A stretch of DNA of 38,733 nucleotides from Oceanivirga salmonicida. Its GTDB lineage: Bacteria > Fusobacteriota > Fusobacteriia > Fusobacteriales > Leptotrichiaceae. The notes below the pieces were generated by a model, which was given only the letters and a program-made list of their open reading frames with translations, had not been told where the DNA came from and ran no database searches. Of the stretch, positions 6,667 to 16,877 are shown in pieces (positions within the stretch are counted from its first letter, which is position 1; each line of letters begins with the position of its first letter). A program made the position numbers and the translations under genes. The stretch spans positions 1 to 38,733 of the forward strand of contig NZ_LOQI01000009.1 in the NCBI RefSeq assembly GCF_001517915.1, written 5' to 3'.

Positions 6667-9159
6667 ATGTTAGAAAATATATTTAATAAAATGTTTGGAA
6701 ATACAGACGAAAAAATTATTAAAAAAATGAGAAAAAAAGTTGAAATAATTAATGGTTTAGAGCCTAAATATATAGCAATGAGCGATGATGAGTTAAAAGC
6801 AAAAACTACTGAATTTAAAGATAGATTAAGTAATGGGGAAACATTAGATGATATATTAGTGGAAGCATTTGCAACAGTAAGAGAAGTAGCAAAAAGATTA
6901 ACTAGAATGCGTGCTTTTGATGTACAATTAATAGGTGGAATGATACTACATGAAGGTAAAATAGCAGAAATGAAAACAGGAGAAGGTAAAACATTAATGT
7001 CAGTTTTTCCAGTTTATTTAAATGCTTTATTAGGTAAAGGTGTGCATGTAGTTACAGTAAATGATTATTTAGCAAAAAGAGATAGAGACACTATGGGTGT
7101 TATATATTCTTTCTTAGGACTAAGTTCAGGTGTAATTATAGCTAATATGTCAAATGAAGAAAGAAAGAAATCATATGATGCAGATATAACTTATGGTACA
7201 AATAATGAATTTGGATTTGATTATCTAAGAGATAATATGGTTCATGATATAAAAGATAAGGTACAAAGATCACATAATTATGCTATTGTCGATGAAGTAG
7301 ATTCAATTTTAATTGATGAAGCAAGAACTCCTTTAATAATATCAGGTGCAGCAGAAGAAATTACAGAATGGTATGATAGATTTGCAACAGTTGCTAAAAA
7401 GTTAAAAAGAAGTTATAAGACAGAAGAAATTAAAGATAAGAAAAATACAGTAATACCTGATGAAGATTGGGAAGATTATGAAGTTGATGAAAAAGCACAT
7501 ACTGTAACAGTTACTGATAAAGGTATAAAAAATGTAGAAAAGATTTTAGGAATAGAGAATTTATACTCACCTGATTATGTTGAATTAACACATTTTTTAT
7601 CACAAGCATTAAAAGCAAAAGAATTATTTAAAAGAGATAAAGATTATATAGTAAATAAAGATGGCGAAGTAATAATAGTTGATGAGTTTACTGGTAGACT
7701 TATGGAAGGTAGAAGATATTCTGATGGACTTCATCAGGCTATTGAAGCAAAAGAACACTTAAAAGTTGCAGGAGAAAATCAAACATTAGCAACTATAACA
7801 TTACAAAACTATTTTAGAATGTATACTAAATTATCAGGAATGACAGGAACAGCAAAAACAGAAGAAGAAGAATTTAGACAAATATATGGTTTAAAAGTAG
7901 TAGTAGTACCTACAAATAGACCTTTAATAAGAAAAGATTTAGCAGATGTAATTTATCAAACAAGTAGAGCAAAACATAAGGCAATAGTTGCTAAAATAGC
8001 AGAATTATTTGAAAAAGGTCAACCTGTATTAGTGGGAACAGCATCAATAGAGCATTCAGAAAAAGTTTCAGCATTACTTAAAAAAGCCAAAATACCACAT
8101 GAAGTATTGAATGCTAAATATCATGAAAGAGAAGCGGAAATAGTAGCACAGGCTGGAAGATACAAAACAGTAACAATAGCAACTAATATGGCAGGTCGTG
8201 GAACAGATATAAAACTTGGGGGAGACCCAGATTCGCTTGCATGTAAAATTGCAGAACGTGGTACACCAGAATACTATTCTGCATTAGATCTATATGAAAA
8301 AGAATGTGAAGAAAATAGAGAAAAAGTATTAGCAGCAGGTGGATTATTTATACTAGGTACTGAAAGACATGAAAGTAGAAGAATAGATAACCAATTAAGA
8401 GGTAGAGCAGGTCGTCAAGGAGATCCAGGAACTTCTGAATTTTACTTATCATTAGAAGATGATTTAATGAGACTATTTGGTGGAGACAGACTTAAGAGTA
8501 TAATGACTATGCTAAAAATTGGTGAAGATGAAGAAATAAGAAATAAGTCTGTAACTAAAAATGTAGAAAATGCTCAAAAGAGAATTGAAAGTAGAAACTT
8601 TGCAGCAAGAAAAAGTTTGATAGAATTTGATGATGTTAATAATAAACAAAGAGAAATAATATATTCTCAAAGAGATCAAATATTAAATAATGACAATCTA
8701 AGAGAATTAATTCTAGATATGTTATATGATAATGTTGAAGATATTGTATTTGAAAGTGAAGATGATAAAGTAGTATTAATTGACAAATTAATGGAAACAT
8801 ATGATTATAATCCTGATTTTGAAACAAATACTTTATCAAAAGAAGAATTATTAAATAAATTGGTTGAAGAATTAGAAAAAAGATATAATTTAAAAGTTGG
8901 TTTATTTGGGGAAGAGTATTTTGAAAAAATTGAAAGATATATAATGTTAGAAGTGCTTGATACTAAATGGAGAGATAATCTTAAAAATTTAACTGAATTA
9001 AGAGAAGGTATAAATTTACAATCTTATGGTCAAAAAAATCCAGTTAATGAGTATAAAATAGTGAGTGCAGACGTGTATAATGAAATGATACAAGCAATTA
9101 AAAGAGATACAACAGCCTTTTTACTAAAAATAAAACCAAGAATTAATGAAGAAGCATAA
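6667..9159 (+). CDS. secA: Preprotein translocase ATPase SecA
   Basis: SecA is the motor that pushes unfolded preproteins through SecYEG. Walker A is at about 103-109 (KTGEGKT), the DEAD-like [14 protein letters not shown] in NBD1 follows, then the preprotein cross-linking domain, NBD2 with [13 protein letters not shown] and the arginine-finger block [21 protein letters not shown], and the helical scaffold and wing with [14 protein letters not shown]. At 830 residues it is at the short end for the family: the protein stops at [10 protein letters not shown] and lacks the C-terminal zinc-binding SEC-C tail (CxC-x8-CH) that binds SecB in many bacteria. AAAAGGA lies six bases before the ATG. Confidence 0.98.
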   Translation: MLENIFNKMFGNTDEKIIKKMRKKVEIINGLEPKYIAMSDDELKAKTTEFKDRLSNGETLDDILVEAFATVREVAKRLTRMRAFDVQLIGGMILHEGKIAEMKTGEGKTLMSVFPVYLNALLGKGVHVVTVNDYLAKRDRDTMGVIYSFLGLSSGVIIANMSNEERKKSYDADITYGTNNEFGFDYLRDNMVHDIKDKVQRSHNYAIVDEVDSILIDEARTPLIISGAAEEITEWYDRFATVAKKLKRSYKTEEIKDKKNTVIPDEDWEDYEVDEKAHTVTVTDKGIKNVEKILGIENLYSPDYVELTHFLSQALKAKELFKRDKDYIVNKDGEVIIVDEFTGRLMEGRRYSDGLHQAIEAKEHLKVAGENQTLATITLQNYFRMYTKLSGMTGTAKTEEEEFRQIYGLKVVVVPTNRPLIRKDLADVIYQTSRAKHKAIVAKIAELFEKGQPVLVGTASIEHSEKVSALLKKAKIPHEVLNAKYHEREAEIVAQAGRYKTVTIATNMAGRGTDIKLGGDPDSLACKIAERGTPEYYSALDLYEKECEENREKVLAAGGLFILGTERHESRRIDNQLRGRAGRQGDPGTSEFYLSLEDDLMRLFGGDRLKSIMTMLKIGEDEEIRNKSVTKNVENAQKRIESRNFAARKSLIEFDDVNNKQREIIYSQRDQILNNDNLRELILDMLYDNVEDIVFESEDDKVVLIDKLMETYDYNPDFETNTLSKEELLNKLVEELEKRYNLKVGLFGEEYFEKIERYIMLEVLDTKWRDNLKNLTELREGINLQSYGQKNPVNEYKIVSADVYNEMIQAIKRDTTAFLLKIKPRINEEA

Positions 9160-9191
9160 ATAACATTTAAGAAAGTGAGATAAATAATATA

Positions 9192-10190
9192 ATGATAGAG
9201 GAAGTATTATTAGAAGTTAGAGATTTAGAAACTGGATTTAGAATAAAAGATGATTACTATAATGCAGTAGATGGAGTTTCTTTTACACTTAATAAAAATG
9301 AAATCTTAGCAATAGTTGGAGAATCTGGTTGTGGTAAAAGTACACTAGCGACATCTATAATGGGATTACATAATCCATTATTTACAAAAGTAGATGGAGA
9401 AATTTTATTTGAAGATAGAAATTTATTAGATTTAACAGAGGATGAATATAATGATGTTAGGGGGAATAAGATTGGAATGATATTCCAAGATCCCCTGTCA
9501 GCCCTAAATCCTCTTATGAGAATAGGTGCTCAAATTGAAGAAGGACTTATATATCACACAAATTATAATAAGGAAGAAAGACAAAAGATAGTTTTAGAAT
9601 TATTAGAAAATGTAGGTATACCAAATCCTGAAAGAGCTGTTAGAAGATTTCCACATGAATTATCAGGTGGTATGCGTCAAAGAGTAATAATAGCAATAGC
9701 CCTAGCATGTAAACCAGATATTTTAATATGTGATGAGCCAACAACAGCATTAGATGTTACTATACAAGCACAAATATTAGATTTAATAAAAGAATTACAA
9801 AAAGAAACAGGTTCAGGTGTAATCATAATTACACATGATTTAGGTGTAGTGGCAGAAATAGCGGATAGGGTAGCAGTAATGTATGCAGGAGAAATAGTTG
9901 AATTAGCAGATGTAAATGAGTTATTTGAAAACCCTAAGCATCCATATACTAGATCATTACTTAATTCTATACCACACTTGGATAAAGAAGCAAAACATTT
10001 ACATGTTATACAAGGAACTGTTCCATCAATTAAGAATTTAGAAAGAGAAGGGTGTAGATTTGCACCAAGAATACCTTGGATTTCATCATTAGAGCATGAA
10101 ATAAGTCCAAAAATGCATGAAGTTAGTGATAATCATTTTGTAAGATGTACTTGTTATAAAACATTTCATTTTGAAGGGAGTTGGGATTAA
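9192..10190 (+). CDS. oppD: Oligopeptide/dipeptide ABC importer ATPase, D subunit
   Basis: The first of two ATPases powering peptide import through the permeases encoded downstream. Walker A GESGCGKST is at about 44-52, the Q-loop is in MIFQDPLSALNP, the signature is LSGGMRQRV, Walker B LICDEPTTALD, and the H-loop ITHDLGVV. The C-terminal OppC/DppD-type extension begins at HPYTRSLL and carries GCRFAPR but lacks the following cysteines of relatives that use this region for a metal cluster; two cysteines occur near the end (RCTC). The 32-base gap after secA shows no promoter, so read-through is possible. The start has only a weak AGTGAG site 12 bases away. Substrate class is inferred from family; the dpp name is equally possible. 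Confidence 0.92.
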   Translation: MIEEVLLEVRDLETGFRIKDDYYNAVDGVSFTLNKNEILAIVGESGCGKSTLATSIMGLHNPLFTKVDGEILFEDRNLLDLTEDEYNDVRGNKIGMIFQDPLSALNPLMRIGAQIEEGLIYHTNYNKEERQKIVLELLENVGIPNPERAVRRFPHELSGGMRQRVIIAIALACKPDILICDEPTTALDVTIQAQILDLIKELQKETGSGVIIITHDLGVVAEIADRVAVMYAGEIVELADVNELFENPKHPYTRSLLNSIPHLDKEAKHLHVIQGTVPSIKNLEREGCRFAPRIPWISSLEHEISPKMHEVSDNHFVRCTCYKTFHFEGSWD

Positions 10191-11140
10191 TGGAAATTTT
10201 AAAATTAGAAGACTTAAAAGTTCATTACCCAATAAGAGGAGGCTTTTTCAATACTATAAAAAATCATGTTTATGCAGTTGATGGTGTGAGTATGTCTATA
10301 GAACAAGGGAAAACTTATGGTTTAGTTGGAGAATCTGGAAGTGGAAAATCAACTATAGGAAAATCTATAATAGGTTTAGAAAATATAACAGCAGGTAAAG
10401 TTACATACAATGGTAAAGAAATAAACTTAAAAAGAATAAAGAGAAAGTCAGAATATAGAAAAGATGTACAAATGATATTTCAAGACTCTACATCTTCATT
10501 AAATCCTAGAAAAAGAGTCCTAGATATTATAGCAGAACCACTTAGAAATTTTGAAAATTTAACAGAAATAGATGAAAGAAAAAGAGTGATAGAATTATTA
10601 GAAATTGTAGGAATGTCAGAAGATGACATTTATAAATATTCTCATGAATTTTCAGGTGGTCAAAGACAAAGAATAGGTGTTGCTCGTGCAATAGCAACTA
10701 AACCAAAATTAATAATAGCAGATGAACCAGTATCAGCACTAGATTTATCAGTACAAGCACAGGTTTTAAACTATATGAAAGATATACAAAATAAATTTGG
10801 ATTAAGTTATATCTTTATATCACACGATTTAGGTGTTGTAAAACATATGTGTGATGAAATGTATATTATGTATAAAGGTCGTTTTGTAGAAAAAGGAACT
10901 AGAAATGATATATACACTAATCCACAACATATATATACTAAAAGATTAATAGCGGCTATACCGGATGTTAATCCAACCAAAAAAAATGAAAATTATATAA
11001 AAAGAATGGAAGTTGAAAAATATTATAATGAACATGAAAATGATTATTATGATAAAAAAGGAAGAGTTTTTGATTTAAAACCATTAACAAATAATTCAAA
11101 TGAAACACATTATGTAGCATATAAGGAAGAGGTGAAATAA
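10190..11140 (+). CDS. oppF: Oligopeptide/dipeptide ABC importer ATPase, F subunit
   Basis: The second ATPase of the peptide importer, forming the heterodimer with the D subunit. It has Walker A GESGSGKST, Q-loop MIFQDSTSSLNPRKRV, signature FSGGQRQRIGVARAIA, Walker B IIADEPVSALD and H-loop ISHDLGVV, with a C-terminal OppF-type tail from HIYTKRL. The ATG at 10190 overlaps the D-subunit stop and has AGGGAG nine bases upstream; an in-frame TTG at 10181 would be a worse start. The final 50 residues are unusually rich in Asn, Tyr and charged residues and extend past the normal end of the family. Confidence 0.92.
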   Translation: MEILKLEDLKVHYPIRGGFFNTIKNHVYAVDGVSMSIEQGKTYGLVGESGSGKSTIGKSIIGLENITAGKVTYNGKEINLKRIKRKSEYRKDVQMIFQDSTSSLNPRKRVLDIIAEPLRNFENLTEIDERKRVIELLEIVGMSEDDIYKYSHEFSGGQRQRIGVARAIATKPKLIIADEPVSALDLSVQAQVLNYMKDIQNKFGLSYIFISHDLGVVKHMCDEMYIMYKGRFVEKGTRNDIYTNPQHIYTKRLIAAIPDVNPTKKNENYIKRMEVEKYYNEHENDYYDKKGRVFDLKPLTNNSNETHYVAYKEEVK

Positions 11141-11141
11141 T

Positions 11142-12104
11142 ATGTGGAAAACGATAATGAGAAGAATACTTATTATGATACCTCAAGTGGTAATTTTAAG
11201 TATGCTAATATTTGTTTTAGCTAAATTAATGCCAGGAGATCCTTTTTCAGGTTTAATAGACCCTAGTACATCTCCTGAAACTATCGAAGAATTAAGAATT
11301 AAATTAGGTTTATATGACCCTTGGCACATTCAATATATTAGATGGATTAAAAATTTATTCCATGGAGATTTAGGTATAAGTTATACTTATAAACTAAGAG
11401 TAACAACATTGATAGGACAAAGAGCATATAATACATTTATATTATCACTGTTTAGTTTAATATTATCATATTCTATATCTTTACCTTTAGGTATACTTGC
11501 AGGTAGATATAATGATAGTCCACTTGATAAAGCTATAGTAATGTATAACTATATAAGTTATGCTATACCATCATTTGTTTTATCATTACTAATGTTATGG
11601 TTCTTTGGTTATAATTTACAATTATTCCCAACTTCAGGATCAGTTGATTTAGGAGTACAACCAGGAACTATTGCATATTACATAAACAGGTTATATCATA
11701 TAATATTACCAGCAGTAACATATGCATTATTAAGTACAGTTGGAACTATACAATATTTAAGAAATGAAATAATAGATGCTAAAAATATGGATTATGTAAA
11801 AACAGCAAGAAGTAAAGGGGTTCCTGAAACTAAAGTATATACAAGACATATATTTAGAAATTCATTAATACCTATAGCAGCCTTTCTAGGTTATTCAATA
11901 ACAGGATTATTAGGTGGATCAATATTCATAGAAACTATATATGGTTACCCTGGAATGGGTAGATTATTTATAGAATCTATTGGATCAAGAGATTATTCAG
12001 TTATAACGGTTTTAGTATTATTATTTGGGTTCTTGTCATTAATGGGAACTTTATTATCAGATATAATATTAAGTGTAGTAGATCCTAGAATAAGAATAGA
12101 TTAG
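11142..12104 (+). CDS. oppB: Peptide ABC importer permease, B subunit
   Basis: An inner-membrane permease of the OppB/DppB family with six predicted membrane segments: residues about 9-30, 97-120, 132-155, 180-200, 240-260 and 285-308. The N-terminal RRILIMIPQVVILSMLIFVLAKLMPGDPF is typical, as is the coupling loop containing DYVKTARSKGVPETKVYTRHIFRNSLIP (the EAA motif) that contacts the ATPases. At 320 residues it has normal length. It starts two bases after oppF with a GAAGAGG site. Confidence 0.93.
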   Translation: MWKTIMRRILIMIPQVVILSMLIFVLAKLMPGDPFSGLIDPSTSPETIEELRIKLGLYDPWHIQYIRWIKNLFHGDLGISYTYKLRVTTLIGQRAYNTFILSLFSLILSYSISLPLGILAGRYNDSPLDKAIVMYNYISYAIPSFVLSLLMLWFFGYNLQLFPTSGSVDLGVQPGTIAYYINRLYHIILPAVTYALLSTVGTIQYLRNEIIDAKNMDYVKTARSKGVPETKVYTRHIFRNSLIPIAAFLGYSITGLLGGSIFIETIYGYPGMGRLFIESIGSRDYSVITVLVLLFGFLSLMGTLLSDIILSVVDPRIRID

Positions 12105-12118
12105 GAAGGAGATTATAT

Positions 12119-13000
12119 ATGAAAGATAAAAATAAAAACGAATCTCCTGTAGGATTTTCGGTTATAAAAAGAGAATTTATGAAAGATAAAGTAGCATTAT
12201 TTTCATTATTTTTATTAATTACACTAATGTTGATAATATTTATCTCTGCTGCTTTATTAAATAGAGAAGAAGTAATGACAGTTAATTTATTAGATAAATT
12301 TGCAAGACCAGGTGAAGGATTTTGGCTTGGAGCAGATGCAGGTGGTCGTTCTATATTAGGTCAATTAATAATAGGGGCTAGAAACTCAATAGTTATAGGG
12401 TTTACAGTTACTGTTATTGCACAATTTGTAGGTATAACAATAGGATTAATAGCTGGTTATTATTCAGGTTTAATAGACAACATAATAATGCGTATAATAG
12501 ATTTTATAATTATTTTACCAAGACTTATGGTAATAATAGTTTTTGTAACTGTAATATCTAAATATACTATACCAAAATTCATATTTATATTAGCAGCATT
12601 TACTTGGTTAGGAACTGCAAGACTTATAAGATCAAAAGCATTATCAGAATCAAGAAAAGAATATATCATGGCTTCAAAAACATTAGGAACTAGAGATATT
12701 AAAATTATTTTATATGAATTATTACCTAATATTAGTTCTATAATTTTAGTAGATTTAACACTTACATTTGCAGGAAACATAGGTATAGAAACAGGATTAA
12801 CTTTCTTAGGTTATGGATTGCCGCCTTCAGTACCATCTCTTGGAACTTTAATAAGTTATGCAAGAAAACCTGAAATAATGAGTAGTAAATTGTGGGTGTG
12901 GTTACCAGCTTCATTATTAATATTAGTATTGATGTTATGCATAAACTACATAGGGCAAGCTCTAAAAAGAGCAAGTGATGCTAAACAAAGATTAGGTTAA
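12119..13000 (+). CDS. oppC: Peptide ABC importer permease, C subunit
   Basis: The second permease of the peptide importer. The N-terminal REFMKDKVALFSLFLLITLMLI segment is the OppC_N domain; it is followed by FWLGADAGGRSILGQLIIGARNSIVIG, a strongly conserved OppC/DppC block, and an EAA loop in YIMASKTLGTRDIKIILYELLPN. The 293-residue length is normal. AAGGAG lies just ahead of the ATG. It ends 52 bases before the first binding-protein gene with only a small hairpin in between, so that gene is probably co-transcribed. Confidence 0.93.
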   Translation: MKDKNKNESPVGFSVIKREFMKDKVALFSLFLLITLMLIIFISAALLNREEVMTVNLLDKFARPGEGFWLGADAGGRSILGQLIIGARNSIVIGFTVTVIAQFVGITIGLIAGYYSGLIDNIIMRIIDFIIILPRLMVIIVFVTVISKYTIPKFIFILAAFTWLGTARLIRSKALSESRKEYIMASKTLGTRDIKIILYELLPNISSIILVDLTLTFAGNIGIETGLTFLGYGLPPSVPSLGTLISYARKPEIMSSKLWVWLPASLLILVLMLCINYIGQALKRASDAKQRLG

Positions 13001-13010
13001 AAATGAATAG

Positions 13011-13031
13011 GTGTTAATTTTTATTTAGCAC
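13011..13031 (+). other. Small hairpin ahead of the first binding-protein gene
   Basis: GTGTTAA (13011-13017) and TTAGCAC (13025-13031) form a 7-bp stem with one G-U pair and a 7-base loop ending ten bases before AAAGGAG. There is no T-run. It may be an mRNA-processing or 5'-protecting structure that gives the binding protein more mRNA than the permeases, a common pattern in ABC importer operons; that role is inference. Confidence 0.4.
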
Positions 13032-13052
13032 ACAAAAAAAGGAGAAAAATAT

Positions 13053-14831
13053 ATGAAAAATTTTTTATTGAAAAGTGTAACAGGATTAATGTTATTTTCA
13101 CTTATTGCCTGTGGACCAGGGGAGAGAAGAAAAGCGGAAGAAATTAATACAACTTTATTTCCATCAGAATGGAAATCTGATAAGGAAGCTATAGAAGGTG
13201 GGACATTAAAAATAGCTGTAGTATCAGATAATCCTTTTAAAGGTATATTTTCACCAGTATTATATCAAGATAGTACTGATAGTACTTTATTCATAACTAA
13301 AATATCACCAGAAATATTTTGGAATAATGCTGATTTTAATCTTATAGATGGTGGAATGGCTAATGTAAAATTAGATGTTGATAATAAGGTTATAACTGTT
13401 AAAATAAGAGAAGGATTGAAGTGGGAAGATGGAAATCCAATAACGGTTGATGACTATATTTTTGGTGCTGAAATCATAGGACATAAGGACTATACTGGGG
13501 TTAGATATAGTGATGGTATTAGAAATATAGTTGGAATGGAAGAATACCACAAAGGAATGGCAAAAACTATAAAAGGATTTGAAAAAATAAGTGATACTGA
13601 ATTAAAAATACATGTTAAAGTAGCAAAGCCTGAAATACTAACTGGAGGAGGAGGTCTAACTGGTTATTTTGTACCTAAACATTATCTAAAAGATATAGCA
13701 ATTAAAGATTTAGAACAATCTGATAGAGTAAGATTAAAACCATTATCTTATGGACCATATAAAGTGAGTCAAATTATACCAGGTGAAAGTATAGAATATG
13801 TAGTAAATGAAAACTATTATGATAAAGAACATATGCCAAAAGTGGACAAATTAATAATGAAAATATTACCATCAAGTTCTGTTATTAAATCAATGGAAAT
13901 TGGAGAATATGATTTTTATTATTATGTTGCATCTGCATCATATAAATTATATAAAGATTTTGATAATTTAAAAGTTGTAGGGACTCCATCAGCAAGTTAT
14001 GTATATGTTGGATTTAATTTAGGATATTGGGATGAAAAGAAAAAAGAAAATGTAGTAGATCCAAATAAAAAAATGGCAGATATAAGATTGAGAAAAGCAA
14101 TGGGATATGCTTTAGATATGAATAAAATTCTAACACAATTTTTTGAAGGATTAAAACAAAAAGCTAATTCACCTATACCACCAATATTTTCACAATACTA
14201 TAATCCTAAACCTAGATATGATTATGATTTAGAAAAAGCTAATGCTTTATTAGATGAAGCAGGTTATAAAGATATTGATGGAGATGGAATAAGAGAAGGA
14301 AAAGATGGAAAACCATTTGTAATTGAAATGGCATTTGGAGATTCTGAAATAGCTGAAGAATTATCAACACAATTTATACAAGACTGGGCAAAAGTAGGAC
14401 TAAAAGTAGAACTTGCAACAGGTAGACTTATGGGGAATAACTTTTTCCCAACAGTAGAGTCTAATAAAGGTTATGATATATGGTTAGCTAGTTGGGGAGT
14501 AGGAACAGCATTAGATTTCTCAAGTGTATATGGTAAAACTGCTAAATTTAATTTTGCTCGTATAACAGATGAAAAAAATGAAGAATTAATTAGAAAAACT
14601 TCTTCACTAGAAGCTGTAAAAGATCTAGAATATAGAAAGAAAGCAATATTAGAGTGGGAAGATAACTATATGGAAAATGTATTAGGATTTTTACCTATAT
14701 GGTATAGTTACACTTTATACCCAGTAAATAAGAGATATAAAGAATTTACTACAACAAACGATAATAGAGAAGAAGTAAAATTCGTAGATGCCTTAACACA
14801 AAAAGAACCGATAGCAGCTACGGTCAAATAA
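13053..14831 (+). CDS. oppA: Peptide-binding lipoprotein, paralog 1 (SBP family 5)
   Basis: An extracytoplasmic receptor that delivers peptides to OppBCDF. The N-terminus has a basic start, a hydrophobic core and the lipobox LIAC with C20, so it is lipid-anchored. The mature part (592 residues in total) contains SBP_bac_5 signatures: VKIREGLKWEDGNPITVDD, LKPLSYGPYKV, a VGFNLG segment, DIRLRKAMGYALD and LATGRL. An EF-hand-like DIDGDGIRE occurs in AGYKDIDGDGIREGKDG, commonly seen in this family. It shares the identical CGPGERRKA start with the two following genes, and the three align over their whole length. AAAGGAG lies before the ATG. Confidence 0.93.
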   Translation: MKNFLLKSVTGLMLFSLIACGPGERRKAEEINTTLFPSEWKSDKEAIEGGTLKIAVVSDNPFKGIFSPVLYQDSTDSTLFITKISPEIFWNNADFNLIDGGMANVKLDVDNKVITVKIREGLKWEDGNPITVDDYIFGAEIIGHKDYTGVRYSDGIRNIVGMEEYHKGMAKTIKGFEKISDTELKIHVKVAKPEILTGGGGLTGYFVPKHYLKDIAIKDLEQSDRVRLKPLSYGPYKVSQIIPGESIEYVVNENYYDKEHMPKVDKLIMKILPSSSVIKSMEIGEYDFYYYVASASYKLYKDFDNLKVVGTPSASYVYVGFNLGYWDEKKKENVVDPNKKMADIRLRKAMGYALDMNKILTQFFEGLKQKANSPIPPIFSQYYNPKPRYDYDLEKANALLDEAGYKDIDGDGIREGKDGKPFVIEMAFGDSEIAEELSTQFIQDWAKVGLKVELATGRLMGNNFFPTVESNKGYDIWLASWGVGTALDFSSVYGKTAKFNFARITDEKNEELIRKTSSLEAVKDLEYRKKAILEWEDNYMENVLGFLPIWYSYTLYPVNKRYKEFTTTNDNREEVKFVDALTQKEPIAATVK

Positions 14832-15034
14832 GGTAATGATAATTCAATAAAATTTTGTATATGTTATAAATATTTTTTGTAAATGCAAAAGAATATGTTT
14901 TAGGACTCATCTACTAAAAAAAATTCATAAAAAACTACATAATATATTCTTTTAAAAGAGTAAATAATAAAAAATTAGTGTAGATATTATGCAGTAATAT
15001 ACATAATATCTACTACTAAAAAAGGAGAAATATT
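14832..15034. other. Intergenic region with long-range inverted repeat and a 12-bp hairpin
   Basis: AAAAGAATAT (14887-14896) pairs perfectly with ATATTCTTTT (14944-14953) across 47 bases, followed by TTTAAAAG rather than a clean T-run. Closer to the second binding-protein gene, GTAGATATTATG (14980-14991) and CATAATATCTAC (15002-15013) form a perfect 12-bp stem with a 10-base loop, ending about eight bases before AAAGGAG. No consensus promoter and no coding sequence were seen. The second hairpin is well placed to protect or process the mRNA 5' end. Confidence 0.5.
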
Positions 15035-16810
15035 ATGAAAAAGAATTTATTAAAAAGTTTAATCACTTTACTTTTATTTTCAGTTATTGCATGTGGACCA
15101 GGGGAAAGAAGAAAAGCAGAAGAAATCAATAAAACTTCATTTCTAACTGAATGGAAATCAGATAAGGAAGCCATAAAAGGCGGAACTTTAAAAGTTGCTA
15201 TAGTTTCAGATACTCCTTTTAAAGCTATATTTTCACCGGTATTATGGACAGAGAGTACTGATTTTGAACTTTCTAGAAGAATACATCCAGAAATATTTTG
15301 GAAAAATGCAGATTTTGACCTTATAGATGGTGGATATGCTAATATGAAATTAGATGTTGATAATAAGGTTATAATTGTAACATTAAGAGAAGGTCTAAAA
15401 TGGTCAGATGGTCATCCATTGACTGTTGATGACTTAATTTATGCATATGAACTTATAGGTCATAAAGATTATACAGGTGTTAGATACAATGATGGAATGA
15501 GAAATGTTGTAGGGATGGAAGAATACCGTAAAGGTCTTGCCAAAACTATAGAAGGTCTTGAAAAAGTAAGTGATACTGAATTAAGAGTGCATGTTAAAGA
15601 AGCTCAACCTGAAATCTTAAGAGGTGGTGGCGGTTTATACGCACAATTTGTTCCTAAACATTATTTAAAAGATATAGCAATACAAGATTTAGAATCTTCT
15701 GATGAAGTTAGATTGAAACCATTATCTTATGGACCATATAAGATTACTCAAATAATACCTGGAGAAAGTGTTGAATATGTTCCAAATGAATATTATTATG
15801 ATAAAGAACATATGCCTATGGTAGAAAGTTTAGTTATAAAAATATTACCTTCAAGTTCAGTTGTTAAATCAATGGAAGTAGGAGAATTTGATACATATAT
15901 AGGTGTTGCAGCAGCATCATATAAATTATATAAAGATTTTGATAATTTGGTAGTTTTAGGAAGTCCATCAGTTAGTTATACATATGTTGGATTTAATCTA
16001 GGACATTGGGATGATAAGAAAAAAGAAAATGTTGTAGACCCAGATAAGAAAATGGCAGATATAAGATTAAGAAAAGCTATGGCTTATTCACTTAATGTTA
16101 GAGAGATAACTCAACAATTTTATGAAGGATTAAGAGAAAAGGCTAATTCACCTGTACCACCAATATTTTCTAGTTATCATGATTCAAAGCCTAGATATGA
16201 ATATGACCTAGAAAAAGCCAATGCTTTATTAGATGAAGCAGGTTATAAAGATATTGATGGAGATGGAATAAGAGAAGATAAAAACGGTAAACCATTTGTA
16301 ATTGAAATGGCATTTGGTATTTCTGAAATATCTGAAGAATTATCAAAAAAATTTATGCAAGATTGGGCAAAAGTTGGATTAAAAGTAGAGCTTGCAACAG
16401 GTAGACTTATGGGGAATAATTTTTTCCCAACAATACAATCTAATAAGGGCTATGATATATATATAGCTGCTTGGACTGTAGGAACAATATTAGACTTTTC
16501 AGAATTTTATGGTAGAAAGGCTAGATTTAATTTTGCTCGTATAGCAAGTGAAAAAAATGATGAATTGATAGCCAAAACATCTTCATTAGAAGCAGCAAAA
16601 GATTTAGAGTATAGAAAACAAGCAATATTAGAATGGCAAGATAATTATATGGAAAATGAATTAGGATTTTTACCTATAATGTTCGGTTATGTTTTATCTC
16701 CTATAAATAAGAGATATAAAGAAGTAAGTACAACAAATGATGATAGAGAAGCAGCTAATTTTATAGATGCATTAACACAAACTGAACCATTACCAGCAAC
16801 TAATAAATAG
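15035..16810 (+). CDS. Peptide-binding lipoprotein, paralog 2 (SBP family 5)
   Basis: A second full-length receptor of 591 residues with lipobox VIAC (C20) and the same CGPGERRKAEEIN start as paralog 1, to which it is the closer relative of the pair formed with paralog 3. Conserved blocks are LREGLKWSDGHPLTVDD, LKPLSYGPYKITQIIPGESVEYV, SPVPPIFSSYHDSKPRYEYDLEKAN, DIDGDGIRE and LATGRLMGNNFFPT. Differences concentrate in segments expected to line the ligand pocket, such as EFDTYIGVAAASYKLY and AAWTVGTILDFSEFYGRKARF, so it may prefer other peptides. AAAAGGAG lies just ahead of the ATG; a terminator follows. Confidence 0.92.
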   Translation: MKKNLLKSLITLLLFSVIACGPGERRKAEEINKTSFLTEWKSDKEAIKGGTLKVAIVSDTPFKAIFSPVLWTESTDFELSRRIHPEIFWKNADFDLIDGGYANMKLDVDNKVIIVTLREGLKWSDGHPLTVDDLIYAYELIGHKDYTGVRYNDGMRNVVGMEEYRKGLAKTIEGLEKVSDTELRVHVKEAQPEILRGGGGLYAQFVPKHYLKDIAIQDLESSDEVRLKPLSYGPYKITQIIPGESVEYVPNEYYYDKEHMPMVESLVIKILPSSSVVKSMEVGEFDTYIGVAAASYKLYKDFDNLVVLGSPSVSYTYVGFNLGHWDDKKKENVVDPDKKMADIRLRKAMAYSLNVREITQQFYEGLREKANSPVPPIFSSYHDSKPRYEYDLEKANALLDEAGYKDIDGDGIREDKNGKPFVIEMAFGISEISEELSKKFMQDWAKVGLKVELATGRLMGNNFFPTIQSNKGYDIYIAAWTVGTILDFSEFYGRKARFNFARIASEKNDELIAKTSSLEAAKDLEYRKQAILEWQDNYMENELGFLPIMFGYVLSPINKRYKEVSTTNDDREAANFIDALTQTEPLPATNK

Positions 16811-16822
16811 ATTATTATAATT

Positions 16823-16861
16823 AAAGCCTGCATGATATATATCAAAAAAATGTAGGCTTTT
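16823..16861 (+). terminator. Rho-independent terminator after paralog 2
   Basis: AAAGCCTGCAT (16823-16833) and ATGTAGGCTTT (16850-16860) form an 11-bp stem with one G-U pair around a 16-base A-rich loop, ending in TTTTG. It should separate the first two binding-protein genes from the third. Confidence 0.7.
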
Positions 16862-16877
16862 GTGGCATATAAAAAAA

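Noticed and set aside
14887-14953. Terminator between paralogs 1 and 2
   Set aside because: The 10-bp inverted repeat has a 47-base loop and no proper T-run, unlike the clear terminators after paralogs 2 and 3.
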